Positions 27,406 through 27,552 of a stretch of DNA of 27,552 nt are shown one piece after another. The stretch's first letter is position 1. Each line of letters starts with the position of its first letter. The notes under the pieces are model-generated. The model was given only the letters and a program-made list of their open reading frames with translations. It made no database searches and was not told where the DNA came from. The position numbers were made by a program, and so were the translations under genes. The DNA is from Chara braunii (lineage: Eukaryota > Streptophyta > Charophyceae > Charales > Characeae), in the NCBI GenBank assembly GCA_003427395.1, contig BFEA01000024.1, positions 4,583,553 through 4,611,104 of the forward strand, read 5' to 3'.

Positions 27406-27460
27406 AGACTATTTCGTCAGATTTCCACTGACTCATCAGGTGGTTGAACCACGACAGTCT
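27406..27460 (-). ncRNA. Type III hammerhead ribozyme, consensus copy
   Basis: The minus strand has every hammerhead element in order. The cleavage triplet GUC (27455-27453) is followed by stem I with loop (GUGGUUCAACCAC, 27452-27440, five pairs). Then come CUGAUGA (27439-27433), stem II GUCAG/CUGAC (27432-27428 with 27420-27416, seven-base loop), GAAA (27415-27412) and UAGUCU (27411-27406), which pairs with AGACUG to close stem III (seven pairs, one G-U). Cleavage should fall between 27453 and 27452. The layout is the same as the classic satellite-RNA and plant retrozyme type III form. Stem III abuts the (GT)n repeat. Confidence 0.92.
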
Positions 27461-27482
27461 GTGTGTGTGTGTGTGTTGGCGG

Positions 27483-27527
<45 letters not shown>

Positions 27528-27552
27528 GTGGGTTGGGGGGGGGGGGGGGGGG
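27460..27552. repeat. (GT)n microsatellite and terminal poly(G)
   Basis: GT units at about 27460-27475 and 27484-27524, then G-rich sequence with an 18-base G run (27535-27552) ending the window. Poly(G) at a sequence end often signals an assembly or sequencing artefact. Confidence 0.95.

Overview
This is an eukaryotic nuclear window made mostly of decayed transposable elements. The best guess is a plant-lineage genome, possibly a streptophyte alga. That rests on a Ty3/gypsy chromovirus with a chromodomain, intron-type splice signals, TATA-box promoters, long microsatellites and type III hammerhead ribozymes like those of plant retrozymes. The species cannot be fixed from sequence alone. The window opens in (GA)n and closes in (GT)n plus a G run, which looks like assembly edges; scattered single N bases also fit a draft assembly. 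No rRNA, tRNA or CRISPR was seen.

Layout. 1-1380: non-coding, LTR-like, with a TATA box at 442. 1385-4940: minus-strand Ty3/gypsy fragment (gag, zinc knuckle, protease, reverse transcriptase), truncated at the RT/RNase H junction and carrying a 160-bp tandem duplication in gag. 5170-6900: poly(A), (CT)n and a degenerate ~35-bp minisatellite rich in CCACGTCA. 6900-8900: no recognised gene; one perfect 114-bp direct duplication. 8900-10340: several minus-strand segments bounded by good splice sites, probably exons of one or two unrecognised host genes. 10725-10886: small plus-strand ORF with a plastid-transit-like N-terminus.

11430-17190: the best preserved element, a minus-strand chromovirus in the order gag, CCHC, PR, RT, RNase H, IN, chromodomain, inactivated by frameshifts, a TGA codon and lost catalytic residues. 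17200-19450: LTR-like and 5' flanking sequence. 19445-20172: plus-strand TATA box with a frameshifted ORF, perhaps the start of another element. 20500-22300: several families of short tandem repeats, probably the LTR/UTR of the next element. 22311-25650: a third minus-strand Ty3/gypsy pol fragment of a different lineage, with a YIDD reverse transcriptase whose motifs resemble elements best known from basidiomycete fungi.

25738-27552: the most interesting part. Two type III hammerhead ribozymes lie in the same (minus) orientation 1.66 kb apart. The one at 27406-27460 has a complete consensus core and three well-paired helices. The one at 25738-25797 is diverged but keeps the core. Between them, on the opposite strand, is an unrecognised 149-residue ORF. 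The arrangement recalls retrozymes, non-autonomous retroelements whose paired ribozymes cut out a circularisable RNA, but the spacing is larger than usual and no LTRs or primer-binding site were found.
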